A stretch of 64,000 bases of DNA from Chiridota heheva (GCA_020152595.1 JAIGNY010000132.1:676001-740000); one strand, 5' to 3'. Positions 12,701 through 24,912 are shown, numbered from the stretch's first letter. Numbers and translations are program-made. The notes: generated by a model not told the origin, from the sequence alone.

Positions 12701-13849
12701 TTGAAGGGGACATGCAATATTTACAAAATGTATTTTCTCACCACATATTGTGGTGGAATTGGCCTTCGCCTCGTAAAACGTCAATAATTGACCGAGACAT
12801 GATGACACCACCTATAAGAATACACATTATAATTTATACAAAAAGGCTTGTAACTTATTGTTATAAGCAAATTTTTTCAGAAATGGCTATGAAGTGAAAA
12901 TCAGAAAACTCATTAATTTTATATATGTGTAGGCTTAATGATTAAAAACCACACTTATCTGAGAATCAACATGCTGCTAAACTTGTGACCTGATGTGACC
13001 TGATGAAGAGGATTCAAATAAGAAAACCTGTCTCAACGACTAAAATAACCACCACCCACCACTTAGTGGTGTGCATGATGTGCATACCCCACCTCAAAAT
13101 TTCGTTTGCTTCAACATCATTGATCTTCCGGTTGTAAAACAAAATGTTTTACCAGAAATGTATGCAGATAAGTGGGTTTGTGCCAGACTTTATACATTAG
13201 TTAGTAGGTTGTGCATGCGAAAGATCGAATGCCTTTATCAGCATACCGTATACAGGCTCAAAAATTTTAAGAGGTAAAAAGAGAGTTTTGACTAAAACAT
13301 TTTCTTTTTCTTGCGAAATTTGACGTATTTTCAATTAATTTGGGCAAGAAAGAAAATTACCAACAAAAGATGCAGGTGACACTTTCTTTACTTTCCAAGT
13401 TTGTGTGATATCCAGTCATGATTCTTCACCTAAATTTTCCTAATTTTTAGAGGAAATTTCTTCTGCACCTCCTTCTGTTCTTATCTGAGTTGATTGGAAA
13501 AACTATGAAATCTTAAAAGCCTAATCTGGGGCTTCGCCCCCCGGGTCATTGCCTAAATTTTCGGGAGAAATTATCTTCTGACTGTGTACTGGTTTAGGAA
13601 TGGTAACCCGAATGCTTATTTGAGTTGAGAGTTAACATATAATCTGAATTTTTCTTCTTTTTATCAATTTAAGTTGTGTATTTCTCTGTCTGATTTGAAT
13701 TTTTTGGGGGGCATCAAAATAAAAAAATCTACAGAGCTTCATAGCCCGAACTTTCTAATCACATAGCCGCGATTCAAACGGCCACGAGTTCGAATCCCGA
13801 ATAAGCGAGTTTTGTCTGTACTCTTCGAGTTTGAGTTCTAGGGGAGCTC

Positions 13850-14100
13850 GTGCTGCAACTTTCAAGTTGGGCGTGGTTAGACCGCATGGAGATCTGGCAG
13901 ATGTTCTATGGACCGCGGGGTTGGTTGGTTGGTTTACCAATGTTTATAACGTCCCAACAGACCTCAATTGGAATATTTACGTCAAGACGCCCACGGTCGT
14001 TTTATAAACCAGTCGTGGAGCACTGGTTGGAGACCCACCGGGAATCGAAGCCGCGACGCTAGATTAGAAAGCTGAAGCTTTACCGCACTTCCAAGGAGGT
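13850..14100 (-). mobile_element. tRNA-derived SINE, minus strand
   Basis: Read on the minus strand, a pol III A-box-like TGGAAGTGCGGT (14093-14082) is followed 30 bp later by a B-box-like GGCTTCGATTCC (14052-14041). Downstream (13991-14026) lies a core CCAGTGCTCCACGACTGG followed by an ACCGTGG block. The same core occurs in the SINE at 53043-53313. That shared central domain plus a tRNA-like head defines a SINE family. It resembles conserved central domains known from invertebrate SINEs, but I cannot name the family. The lower-coordinate boundary is uncertain. Confidence 0.68.
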
Positions 14101-14781
14101 CTCTGTCATGGTCTACGCTTCCCCTTTACCCTTCTACTAGTTGAGGGGAGAAAGGAGGACTGAAGGCGCTCGCCAAGGCAGAAGGGCCTTTATTGGGAAT
14201 CTGCCCTGGCTATCCTTGATATAGAAGATGTTCAGTACTAGCATGAAAGCCTGCCGCATGTAGCCTAAATTTCAAGAACCTTATGATTTTCATATACATT
14301 TGGGAATTTTGTGTTGATTTTACGCCAATTTGGGGCATAAAAAACAAGAAATCTTCAGACCAAGAATTCTCACATGAACACCTGCACAATTTTCAGAAGA
14401 AAATTCTCTTCTGCCAGTTTAGAAGTGATAACCTATAAGTATTAACATAAGAATTTGAAATTGTCTTCTTTTCATCACTTAAATTTTGTCAGTTTGATTT
14501 TCAGCCATTATGGTGTGGAGCTTCCGGGGCTTCGCTCCCTGGATCAAAAGGGTCCTTAAACAAACGGGTAAAAGTTTTCGTGTATAGATAAGTCGGGCAA
14601 GTGCATATTTTCGTCGGAAAAATTGTGTTAACCACCCCCTCCTCATCTTCCCCATCCCCTACGGTCGAAGTTTATAGTTACGCCCCTGCCTACGAGCACC
14701 CAACCAAAACAAGCATTTTTACAACGTAAACTGCCACTTTTACCAACGTTGGTTCAACTGAACTAAATTGTGTTATCTGGG

Positions 14782-15560
14782 TTACAACATTGATGGAAAA
14801 GCAGGTACTGTGGGCCTACAGTCAAACCAGGTCAAGCGACAAACTGGCGGTTTTGCGGGGAAAATCCTTTTTGTGGAAAAAGAATGTTTTATTATCAGAT
14901 ACCTGTTTATTTTTAAATTATCGAAAACAATCACCAATCATTTGTTATTTTAAGCCATATGTGCTCCTCTTCCCCATCTTGTATCCGTCAGATATGACTC
15001 ATGCCACGTGACCCGCTGTTGATTTTAAATGGCGATACCCTCTTAACGCTGCAATGGACATCATCAAATCCGAATTATAACTAGAATTCGAAATAAAAAG
15101 TGTAGATAATTTTGTCTTATTATCTATTTGGCAGTTTTAAAAGTCATAAGAAAAGATCTGGAAGTTTCATTGATAAAACACGAGTTTTGGCCTCATTATG
15201 CGACATAATCATGCAGGGCTTTGTCAACCAGCTTAGTAATGGTTTTAAGTTATCAAAAAAATCCCTACAGCCTTTACAATGTTATGACTAAGTGCGTTGA
15301 TGAGGAAAGGTATTTGTGGGGGCACGACCAGTGAGCGGCATCTTCAGAGTAAAAAGCTCAGGGCAAAGGAGAAATTCTCCTTCAGTTATGAATCTGAGGG
15401 AGGAATTCCCCACCCCTAGTCTAGATGTCCCAATGAAATAATTAGTAACAATCAAACTCGGACGCACCTTAATTTGAGTATCATACGTCAGTAGTTTGAG
15501 ATACTTTTTATAGGTGTGTCTCAAAAGGTATGGCTGGGGGTAAAATTAAGGTAGATCCAT
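14782..15560. other. Non-coding sequence, no gene recognised
   Basis: Short frames only on both strands. No element boundary is resolved. Confidence 0.45.
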
Positions 15561-15717
15561 GGGCGAAATTTGACTACCGAAAGTGGGGGCAAAAGTCAAA
15601 AGTGGGGGGAAAATCACCAAATCACGCTAAGATGTAAAAAATCATTATACAAAAGATACAAATTCGAAAGAAAAAAGTTAGGAGAAAGTGCCCCCACTCC
15701 CTCAAATCCCGTCTATG
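15561..15717. mobile_element. Short inverted-repeat element (MITE family A, copy 2)
   Basis: It matches 8742-8922 over its length and has the same inverted ends (GGGCGAAATTT on the left, AAATCCCGTC on the right). The internal blocks ACCGAAAGTGGGGGC and ATCACGCTAAGATG are shared. It lacks the long G runs of copy 1. Confidence 0.75.
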
Positions 15718-15983
15718 TCTCTATCTACACCCTTTAAATTACCCGATAGATCACTGAATTTCCAAAAACATTTGTGATTTTGGGAGTGTATTAAGTAATG
15801 GTGCAGTATTTTCTTAATAAAATATAAATAAGACTGACTTGGCAATTTACGACAACTAAATTACCGACAAAGCACAATTTTTCGAAAATTCTTGATAGTA
15901 ATGATGAAGGAGTCGGGGGCGGGCAATGCGGGTGTTGCACTTTGCACCATTTTAATATTCAAACAATAATATTGTCACATGCC

Positions 15984-17430
15984 TCAGTGGCGTGGTGGGT
16001 CATGTTTCACTGGGGCAAAGGAATTTTGGCGCCCCCTCTCCCCGAAAAAAACAACTTATGAGAGTAAATATAGAAGTAAATTGACATGAACCGTATAGGA
16101 AATTACTTAAAATCAGTGTTTCGAATCTAGGAACCATCAAAGCCCTGGAAGAGTCCAGGGGTCGCGAAGCCTCCGGAAGCGCTGCTTCAGTAAATTTATG
16201 GAAAATTCCCGAAAACGAAGAAAACTTAACGAAAAATGAAGAAAACTTTGAAGAAAAGTTTTGCCAATTTAGGGAAATTTCCTGAAAATTGAAGAAAACT
16301 GCTGAAATATTACAGAAAATATCACGAAATTTTTCGCAAAATGAAAGAAATTTCCCAAAGTATGAAAAAAATCCAAATATTGAAGAAAATATCCCGAAAA
16401 TGAAAAAAAATTCATGAAAATGGAAGCAAAAAAAATGGAGGAGATTTCCCAGAATTGAAGGAGATTTCCCGAAAATGAACTGATGAAGTGAACTTCCCAA
16501 AAATTGAAAACAATTTCCACATATTGAAGAAAACTTTCGAAAAATGAAGGAAATTTCCTGAAAATGAAGGAAATTTCCACAAAATTTAAAAAAAAACTTT
16601 CCAAGAATTGAAAAAAAAATCACGAAAATTGAAGAAAACTGCCTAAAATATGTAAGAAAATATCCCGAAAATTTCAATAAAATGAAGAAAATTAAGAAAA
16701 CTTCCCAAATAGTGCAGAAAATTTATGGTAAACGAAGGAAATTTCCCGGAAACTGAAGAAAATGCCAAAATTTTAAAGAAAATATTACGAAAATTTCCGC
16801 ACAAAAAAGAAAATCTCCCAAAAATTTAAGAAACTTTCTCAAACATTGAAGAAAATTTCCCGAAAATGAACTGATGAAGAAAGCTTTCCAAAAATTGAAA
16901 AAAAATTCCACATAATGAAGAAAACTTTTAAAAAAAGAAGAAAATTTCCTGAAAATGAAGAAGTTTTCCACAAATTAAAAAAAAAAACTTTCCAAAAATT
17001 GAAAAAAAATTCCACATAATGAAGAAAACTCTTAAAAAAAGAAGAAATTTTCCCAATAAGTGAAGAAAACTTTCCAAATAGTAAAACAAATTATGCTAAA
17101 ACGAAGGAAATTTCCCGGAAAATGAAGAAAACTGCCAAAATTTTAAAGAAAATATCACGAAGATATTGAAGAAAATTTCCCGGAAATAAACTGATGAAGG
17201 AAGCTTCCCAAAAATTGAAGAAATTTTCCGCAAAATGAAAGAAATTTCCCAAAGTATGAAGAAAACTTCCCAAATTTTGAAGAAAATATCCCGAAAATGA
17301 AGGAAATTTCATGAAAATGGAAGTAAATTTCACGAAAACGTAGGAAAATTTCCGAAAATTGGGAAAAGTTTCTCAGAAATTGAAGGAGATTTCCCAAAAA
17401 TTGAAGGAGATTTTTTTTAAATTGCAGAAG
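15984..17430. repeat. Dispersed repeat head with expanded GAAAATTTCCC minisatellite
   Basis: The first ~200 bp (CAGTGGCGTGGTGGGTCATG, then TTTCACTGGGG, TTGACATGAACCG, GCTGCTTCAGTAAA) match the start of 34075-34460. From about 16195 onward a degenerate ~20-bp unit, CCCGAAAATTGAAGAAAA, is repeated for 1.2 kb with TTTCCACA, CGAAAATGAAC and TCACGAAAA variants. The unit is rich in purines on the top strand, so the minus strand reads as long F/S-rich frames of up to 225 codons; these are artefacts. Shorter runs of the same unit occur at 23080-23290 and 34255-34290. Confidence 0.85.
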
Positions 17431-17557
17431 ATTTTCGAAGAAAATAAATTTGTAACATTTATTTTTTGTAACATAGGGGGGCTTAAAATTGTGTCAACTC
17501 GTAGTAAAAAAAAAACGGTTGAAGTCATGGCAGCAGTTTGTTCAGTGAAAAAAGATT

Positions 17558-19118
17558 AGGTTTGTTGATGTTTAAGGGCACCGCGACAGTCAAGAGTCAA
17601 ATGTGCCAAGAGAATGTTAATCTCTAAGATGTAAGGCAGAGAGGACATGGGGGATTGAGAGAGAGAAAAGGGGGAAAATAAGGGTGAATTTGGGAGAAAA
17701 ATTAAGGTGAACAGATAGGGGTGTGTAAGGTTAGGTGTAGAAGGGAGGAGAAAGGAAGATTTGATATGACTGAATAGGTTGTTGCGGATGAAGTTGATAA
17801 TGTTGGAGGAAGGACTGTTCTTGAATAAATCCGAGATTGAGGTGGGTGAGAAGAGAAGAGACCTGGAGTTCAGGTATAGGGGACAAGTGAAAAAGATATG
17901 CTTGATGGAGAGTTCGGTGTTGCAGGTGAGGCAGGGGAGCCGGAAAGGAGAAGGGAGTATGGGAGTGGGTGAGAGAAGAGTGACCGAGGCGGATGCGGTT
18001 GACGTCTTCCAGGCGATTGACTGTGCGGAGGAGAGGGGGGGGTCCCGACTTTTGGTTTGATACTGGTTTCGTGAGTTTCAGTTTGTTACTTTTAGTTTCG
18101 TACTGGTTTTAATGATTCCAGGAGTCTTGTCAGGTCTTACTGATGTAATTGGAGATGGAGAGACGGAGGTCTGAGTGCGGAATTGGAAAAGGAGAAATGT
18201 TAAAGTTAACAGAGCTTTGTTGGCGGCTCTGACGGCCCCCTCGTTGCCAGGGATGCCGACGTGGCTGGGGATCCAGAAAAATATAATTTTCTTTCTTAAG
18301 GAGGAAAGAGCGTGAAGTTTTTTAAGGATTTGTAGAATGAGAGGGTTGGGTCAGAGCATGTTGGTGACAGTGAGTACGGATTTAGAGTCAGAGAAGAGGA
18401 CAAAACAGGAAGGAGAGTTCTATTAAGTTTAAGGCCAGGAATATGGCCTTTGCTTTGGCAAAGTAGATAGAGCTTCCGTCGTGCAGCCTTGAGGAGAGGG
18501 TGAGGCCAAGACAGGCGACTGCGGCTGCAGAAGAGCCTTCTCGTGTGGAGCCGTCGGTGAAGAGGAAGGAGTAGTCGTGAACTTGTCTACTGAGTTGGCA
18601 GCATTTGGAGTAGAAGAAGGCTGAGTTGTGGAGAGCTCTTGTAAAGGAGGAAAGACCAAGGTATACATTGAGGAGGGGGAGGGGAGGGGAGGGGAGGGGA
18701 AGGGAGATAGTCCAGGTGGGTGTGGGTGGGATAGTGTGTCCGGCAATCGAGAAAATGTTCATGTTGGCTTTGGGGAAGTGGGAGTAAATCCGGATCCCGA
18801 AAAGTGGGGGATGCGTTTGTTGAGATTAAAGAAGTTGGTGAAGGAGGAGGGACAAATGGAATGGAAGCAAGGGTTCCGTAAATGTTTTAATTGACTTCCA
18901 GGTGTTTCAAGTAAAGTTTGTGGGCGGAGGCGTCTATGGAGTTGCCATAGTCCAGCCTGGATCTGAGGAGGGAGCGGTATAAGGTGGGCAGGGTGAGACG
19001 ATTGTCTTCCCAGTCAATGCTGGAGAGGACCTTGAGGAATTTGTGACTGTTGGTTTTGAGGGTGTTGATGTGGGAGAGATAGGAGAGTTTGGAATCAAGA
19101 GTGATTCCGAGGAAGCGA
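17558..19118 (-). mobile_element. 5'-truncated RNase H-bearing LINE, 3' half
   Basis: Minus-strand translation gives, in order, the reverse transcriptase thumb region (SRFLGITLDSKLSYLSHI, then RSRLDYGN), an RNase H domain (FTDGSTREGSSAAAV, SIYFAKAKAIFLALN, LFSDSKSVL), and a poorly preserved C-terminal region. Two plus-strand siblings at 37519-38030 and 56548-58193 share the 3' end (GGTGCCCTTAA followed by AAC-rich tails). RNase H after the reverse transcriptase points to the I/Nimb/Ingi side of the LINE tree. Frames are broken, so the copy is dead. It starts within the reverse transcriptase, as is typical of incomplete reverse transcription. Confidence 0.82.
18388..18762 (-). pseudogene. RNase H domain fragment of LINE
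   Basis: A 124-codon open stretch on the minus strand holds the first RNase H catalytic motif, FTDGS, with its Asp intact at about residue 70. The second catalytic position, normally Glu in a FAExKAI-type motif, reads FAKAKAI, so the Glu has become Lys. The N-terminal part of this stretch is out of frame with the real domain. The sibling at 56548-58193 has the reverse pattern (Asp lost, Glu kept). Active RNase H is not expected. Confidence 0.7.
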
Positions 19119-19124
19119 GAACTG

Positions 19125-20665
19125 TAAACAGTGAAAAAATGTAAATTTTACGGTAACAGTATTCCCGTGTGACCGTAAATTTTAGTTTGACCGTAAATGC
19201 TGAACCGTCTAATTAAAATCAACCGTAAATGCTGGACCGTAGATTTAAAATACCGTAAATGCTGGACCGTAGATTTAAAATACCGTACACAAAAACAAAA
19301 AAAACCCGGTAAAAGTCATGGCAGCAGTTTTTCCAGTAAAAAGACCGTACATTTTACAGTGCATGTATTCCCTAATTTAACTGTAAGTCTATCGTAAATG
19401 CTGGACAGTAAATATTATGTTGAAAATACAAAAATGGAGCTTGAAAACATCACCATAGGTTTAGTTAAAGAAGCTTTATTTTTCACTCATATATGTAAAC
19501 AAACAAACAACATTAAAATACTACATAAAACATACTACACTAAACACACAACATTAAACATATAACATTAACATTACATTCACAACCCAACACAACTCAG
19601 CATTATCCAATCAATGATCTGAAGCAGTGCGTCAACAAGCCATTAGGTGATAAATGATGACGACATTAAAATTTACCAATGGACAGGAAAAGGTGCAAAA
19701 CCCTGACGTTTTGTGGTTGTGATTAACAAATATTAAATTGTAGTATGGGAACATCTTATTATACTTGTGTACCCTATTCGAGAAAATCACAATATATAAT
19801 GAGATGCTTTAAAAACCAAATAACCCTCAACACTTCTGAAAACATTTGAGCCAAACAGACCCAATTGTAACATATAGCTTTAAACACTACAACAGCAGTT
19901 TCCCTGAAACTGGGAGCATTTAGGTCTATGAATTACCCAAACTGCACCCAAGTCTAATTATTGTTATTCTGTATTTCTCTGTGAACTTTTAGGCCCACTT
20001 ATGTAAAATGTGTAAACTCACACCCATAAATAGGCTACAAATATTCTTTCATTCAGCTATCAGACTGCATTGACTAAGTGTAATTGGTGTTTATAGAAAG
20101 AAATTAACATATATCCTTGATGAAAATTTACTGCATGAAAAGCTAGAACCTACTGAAATCCCACCGTCCACTCTAAAACCCTACCGTCCACTCTCAAACC
20201 CACCATCCACTGTGCAACTAACCTTCCACTCTAAAACCCACCCTCCACTCAGTCAAAAACAAACCCTCTCCTCTAAAAACATTCTCCCTTCACCTACCAG
20301 TTTTCCACTCACCATCCAACCCAACTCATCTACGGTATAACCATGGAGCTCTAAGTTAATAGCTCCATGGTATAACTGTATAATGTAATTCAAAACACTT
20401 CTCCCACCTGATCTTAACTTGTTGTCCTTAAAACTTAATATAGCGCGCTTCTTAATCATATATGCAGGTAACTATGGGAACGACGTAATGCGATTTCGTT
20501 CCACGTAAAAATTACGGTCACTACCGTAAAGTGCTACTTTCCTAGAGTGTTAGTGGTTATTTACGGTCCTGAACAGTAAAAACTCACCCCGAAGTCTCTA
20601 TCTTAGCTTTTGCGGTCACACGCAGATTACAGTCTTTAACGGTTATTTGTGTTTAGAAATTAGTT
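19125..20665. mobile_element. Possible element with ACCGTAAA subterminal clusters
   Basis: At 19137-19425 the word ACCGTAAA (or its complement TTTACGGT) occurs many times, including a 30-bp tandem pair at 19227-19285. A second cluster (TTACGGTC, ACCGTAAAG, TTTACGGTCC) lies at 20505-20660. Between them lies 1.1 kb of non-coding DNA. Dense subterminal repeats at both ends are typical of CACTA/EnSpm-type DNA transposons. The ends and target duplication were not resolved, so the class is a guess. Confidence 0.4.
20155..20325. repeat. Degenerate ~22-bp CCACTCTAAAACCC repeat
   Basis: About seven diverged copies of ACCCACCNTCCACTCTAAA follow one another. The top strand is C-rich and G-poor. It lies inside the ACCGTAAA-flanked segment. 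Confidence 0.65.
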
Positions 20666-21500
20666 TTTTGTTTTGTTTTGTGTAATATGCTAAAGGGGCG
20701 AAAGTCGTGAAGTGGGATTCAGGATTTCGCAGGAAGCCCTACGTTTTTCATGGTTTTAATAGCAGAAAAGGGCTTAATGTGTCACATCTATTGGGCGAAG
20801 CTGCACGTAGGGGCGCTGCGCAATACCCCAGGAATCCCTGCATTTCTCGCGATTTTCAGCGCGAAAAATTGCTTAATATGGTGTTAAATCCAAGGTCGAC
20901 GTCCTAGGTGCCGAGAGGGCAAAGCCCAAAAAAGCTAGTAGCGTTTTTTTGCGTAATTTGGTAGTGAAAAATTGCTCAAAATCGCAAGGAATGTTATTTT
21001 GGAACGAATGTCCAAATGCAGGATCCCATTGACTTCAATGTGTGCCTTTACTTGGGGTCTAGGACATAATAGGAATGGTTTTAATGTTTTTGATGTAAGA
21101 TTAAAGCTTTGAGTAAAAATATTTAACGTTCAACGTTAAGAATAATAAGTAAATAAGAGTATATTTTGATATTAATTTGTGCGCCCATGTGAGCATTCGG
21201 CGCCATCTCGAATAGCTTCTACCAGCTGTGTTCAATGCCCTTCATTGCAGGAGCAGATATTAAATATTGCCAACGAGCTATCGCCATGCATCGGTTTCTG
21301 TCCGAGCGCGAAATCCAGGGGCCCACTCGAGTAACCAATGGTGGGAAAATGGTCGAAAATTTGGTATTTTCTTTGGAAAATTCATGCGCTTTTGGACTAC
21401 ACAAATGGAATATTACTTGCTTAATAATATAGGAAGAAGTTATTGCAACACGTAAATTGTCCCAGGGCCTAATTTGTTTTGTTCTCAGGACGATGCCCCC
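20666..21500. other. GC-richer unassigned stretch
   Basis: GC content rises here, with CpG words (CTCGCGATTTTCAGCGCG, AAGGTCGACGTCC, GGCGCCATCTCG). Short frames exist on both strands, but none has a recognisable domain or convincing splice sites. It could be a repeat end or an unrecognised first exon. Confidence 0.35.
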
Positions 21501-21740
21501 TCCCCCTCCCATTTCTTGGTATTTTTCACATCTCCCGACAAGCTAGGGGCGGCGAATCAAACAACTTTTTAAAGCCTATTACGTGTGAGAAATGAACACT
21601 TAAAGGAAAATCCCCGCGCTTCCCCCTCCCATTTCTTGGTATTTTTCACATCTCCCGACAAGCTAGGGGCGGCGAATCAAACAACTTTTTAAAGCCTATT
21701 ACGTGTGAGAAATGAACACTTAAAGGAAAATCCCCGCGCT
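21501..21740. repeat. Exact 120-bp tandem duplication
   Basis: The 120 bases 21501-21620 and 21621-21740 are identical at every position I compared. They run from TCCCCCTCCCATTTCTTGG to TAAAGGAAAATCCCCGCGCT. Perfect identity means a very recent duplication or an assembly or sequencing artefact. Confidence 0.97.
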
Positions 21741-22884
21741 TTTTTGTAAAAAAAATATTTCAAAGAGCATAATTTTAGAGCCAATTTGGTACAAAAGTCA
21801 GGTTGATATCATATTCCGTTCAGGGGATATGAATTTTTAATGATTTCCTAATTGCATTTAAAAGTTTTTGTACAGTATGGTGAATTCGTGTTTGATGATG
21901 TCATTAAAGGCAATTCCAATGCAAATGTTTGTGTATTTCTTTGAAGGTTAATTGGTTGTTTGTGTATGATTAAAACAAAAAAATCCAAAAGTTATTGAAT
22001 AGGGTATATTTGGCAATGTATATAAATACCTAATTTTCATCAATTTATTTTTCTAGCAGGTTTTACTAATAAAAAAGAATGATAGATTTGAATGAAATAT
22101 TAAAACTTTGTGGGAGAATGTGTTGCTGTGATGTCATACTGAGCCTTCTCCTATTCGTTTATTGGCATTTCTAGTGAACCTTAAAATGTGAATATTCTTG
22201 GTAGAAATAACATATCAACATGATTTTTGTACTAAATTATTTCTAAAATATTTCTCTTTTTTATGAAAGGTTACAAACAAACATTGGAGTATTCCTTCAA
22301 GTTAATTTTCCATGGAGGTATCACCCCTGTTGTGAAATACATAGGGTTCAGTTATAGTCTGCAGGTATATTCAACTTACTTGCTGTATTGATTTGAACCG
22401 TATGAAGGGTTTTGCAAAGTGTGAAAGCCCACGAATACATATCTTGATCCTTTGATTTAGAATTTGTGATATGTCATTTGATTCTTTGAAAACAAATTGT
22501 AGTAGAACTGATTAGGTCAATATCAAAACTGAAAATGACAATCATTATAAATGGTCATGATAGAGTCCTTTTTAAAAGTGAAATTTAAAAATGAGGTTGT
22601 TACAAGGGACACCTTTCAAAATTATCAACTAAGCTTCAAACAGTCAAAAGGGCGCCCTTCTTTCTAAAGCTTAAAGTTTGCTATATCATTAAGAAAATAT
22701 AGCAAATTAAAGTCAAGAAGCTGGAATGATTATATTTATTGTTGTTGTATAACATTGAATAATCAATGTTGAATAATCAATATGAGAATATCTTTTGTGG
22801 GAAAAAAGCAACAGAAATGTGCATCATGTTAATAAACTACATATTGTTCTTGTAATATACTTTATTCTGAAGGTTATGGGTACT
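21741..22884. other. AT-rich non-coding sequence
   Basis: No gene is seen. The first ~120 bp (TTAAAGGAAAATCCCC, then TTTGGTACAAAAGTCAGGTTGATAT) resemble the end of the window at 63863-64000, so a dispersed repeat probably starts or ends here. Confidence 0.45.
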
Positions 22885-23300
22885 ACCAGGCATGTAGCCA
22901 GACCTGACGATTTGAGGGTCATATTTGGACGACAGCTCTGATGGAGTGTTTTGGACGTTACCAAATTAACTACGGGATTTGGGGAAATGACCACAGGTGT
23001 AGAAAGCAGGGGACGGGAAAGTTTTCCTCCTGAGAAGATATCATCTTACAGGCTGAATACTTTTGTCCCGGTTGGGGAAATATGTACATCAAATTGAAAA
23101 ATTAGGTCAAACTAAAGAAAAATTAGGTCAAATTGGAGAAAAATTTGGTTAACTTATACAACAATTTAGCAACATATTACAGAAATTGAAGGAAATTTCC
23201 CAAAAATTAAGAATTTTCTCGAAAATTGACAGAAAATGAATGAAATTTTTCAAAAATCAAAGAAAGTTGTCCGAAAACGAAGGAAATTGAAACAGATTTA
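22885..23300. repeat. Dispersed repeat with GAAGGAAATTTCCC units
   Basis: It begins CAGGCATGTAGCCAGACC. From about 23085 it carries AAATTAGGTCAAA units, then GAAGGAAATTTCCCAAAAAT and CGAAAACGAAGGAAATTG, the unit expanded at 16.2-17.4 kb. It is a third location for this minisatellite seed. Confidence 0.6.
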
Positions 23301-24900
23301 AGGTAAATGTTTAAATCATTCGAAATATGTGCTTGCAATGTATTACTTTACTGCTTTAGTACCTTTAATTTACCTTTTTTTGACATATTATTATTGTATT
23401 ATTATTATTAATATTATTATAAATTCCTCCGTGCACCCCTTGAGTACAACTACGCCAATTCATGCGAACCAATGTTACAAAACTTATTGGAAGATGGGAG
23501 AGGCACATATAGCATATTAAGTTTGCAGGGTCGTTTCAATAATATTATGCTAAAACAATAAGAGTAAAGAGTAAAAAGTAGGTCATAAAAATCATTTTAA
23601 CATGCTTAAGCAACTAATAATACAAAGAGAGGTATTTCCATTTATAAACTAAAAAGGAGTACTTCCGTTATTTTTGAAAAATATGAGGTACATCTCCAGG
23701 GGTAAGTCTCCCAGATCTGCAGTTTCGTATCCAGAAATGTGGACATATTAAATGATTTTGGTATAGCGCTTCCTATTTGACCCAAGTTAGCCTGGTTACT
23801 CGCTTTTCATTAATATAGTGTGAGAGAAAATTGCGATCAAAAAATCTTTACATTGGAGTATCCGTGTCCAGATTATTGAAGCGGTTGCCAGGTCGCAGTT
23901 ATTTACAGTATAATTTGAGACCAAAATAGTGGAGGTTTTTACATCGCTCACCTTTCCCACGTCATTTTACGTGCAAACTCAATGGAGAACCTCCAGTTTC
24001 GCGAATTAAATGCCTGTTAAATGTTAAGGTTTGACCGCGCGTAATCATGTATTTTGAGCTTCTTGGTTTTTTTTCTTCTCAGAAAATGATTCTGTATCAG
24101 AATTATTCAAGTGGATTACGATAAATCAGTATATGGCTCCTCATATAGTGCAAGCAAAAGGTTTCAAGGAAGTTTTTTGACCATTCCCCTGACGCCAATT
24201 TTAACGAAAATTCGTTTGGCCGTAATTTCTTCCACTTTAACCTGTTTCTGTATGCTTACACATTGTGTGATTGCTGTTGTTCACTGATCTGCGGCCTCAC
24301 GAATGTTATGTTTTTTTCCCCTATGCACGCCATTTTTTGGCAGAACGTCTTAACTTTACACAACTATCCCTGATAATATTCTTATTAAAATTCTTTTATC
24401 ACTAGGTTCGCAACATTTTTACTGTTTATCCACAAAATAATCCCGTATAAAACTTATTTGGAAATGGTAAATTTGATATATTTTCCGTGAGTCTTCTGTT
24501 TGCGATGCGAACAACTATTCGGCCATTACTTTAAAAAGAGAACTAAATTTTGTTGATTATTCATGTCAAAGTTAAATAAAAATGTTTACTTGTTAATTGA
24601 TTCTATTTAAATGTGCATGAGTGGTTAGCCAATTAGCCGACAACCATAGAAGTAATATGACGTCAACATAAACAGCACAAGCCTGGCACGAGTGACAGAA
24701 ACTTCAAAGGTCCGACTGGGAAACTTTTTCGTCAGAGCCTAAATTTGGTTAGCCTCGATTTTGCTTACGTGTCTAAAAACAGCTAAAACCTTTATGTATG
24801 TTGACATAGCTGCTTACAAAATTTCGGGCAGATTTGCTGTAGTAGACGGTGGATCAGACACTGCTTCCAGTTGGGAGTCTTTCTAGTTGATGTAATTAGT
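23301..24900. other. Non-coding sequence, no gene recognised
   Basis: No domain-bearing frame and no repeat structure could be supported. Confidence 0.45.
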
Positions 24901-24912
24901 ATGAAAACTAAC

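Larger units (their letters stand above)
9315..14688. mobile_element. 5.37-kb hAT-like element with 8-bp duplication
   Basis: Direct repeats CCTACGAG at 9307-9314 and 14689-14696 bracket a segment whose ends are inverted: CAGGGGCTTAACT on the left, and CAGGGGCGTAACT as the reverse complement of the right. An 8-bp duplication with CAGGGG-type ends is the signature of the hAT superfamily. I find no frame resembling a hAT transposase (zinc-finger BED, RNase-H-like core or dimerisation domain), and all frames are short. It looks non-autonomous or heavily decayed. It carries later insertions or duplications, including the SINE near 13.9-14.1 kb. A composite of several elements cannot be excluded. 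Confidence 0.72.
9193..14781. mobile_element. ~214-bp inverted-repeat element split by a hAT insertion
   Basis: Two separated pieces, 9193-9314 and 14689-14781, form one element when the 5.4-kb insertion is removed. The left end CCCATATAACACA matches the reverse complement of the right end, CCCAGATAACACA. Both halves carry CCAACGTTGG-type palindromes. The break is flanked by CCTACGAG on both sides, the duplication made by the inserted element. This element is therefore older than the hAT-like insertion inside it. Confidence 0.72.

Noticed and set aside
16000..17400. Phenylalanine-rich minus-strand frames that resemble membrane proteins
   Set aside because: They are the complement of the GAAAATTTCCC minisatellite, and the apparent hydrophobic segments come from the TTT/TTC bias.
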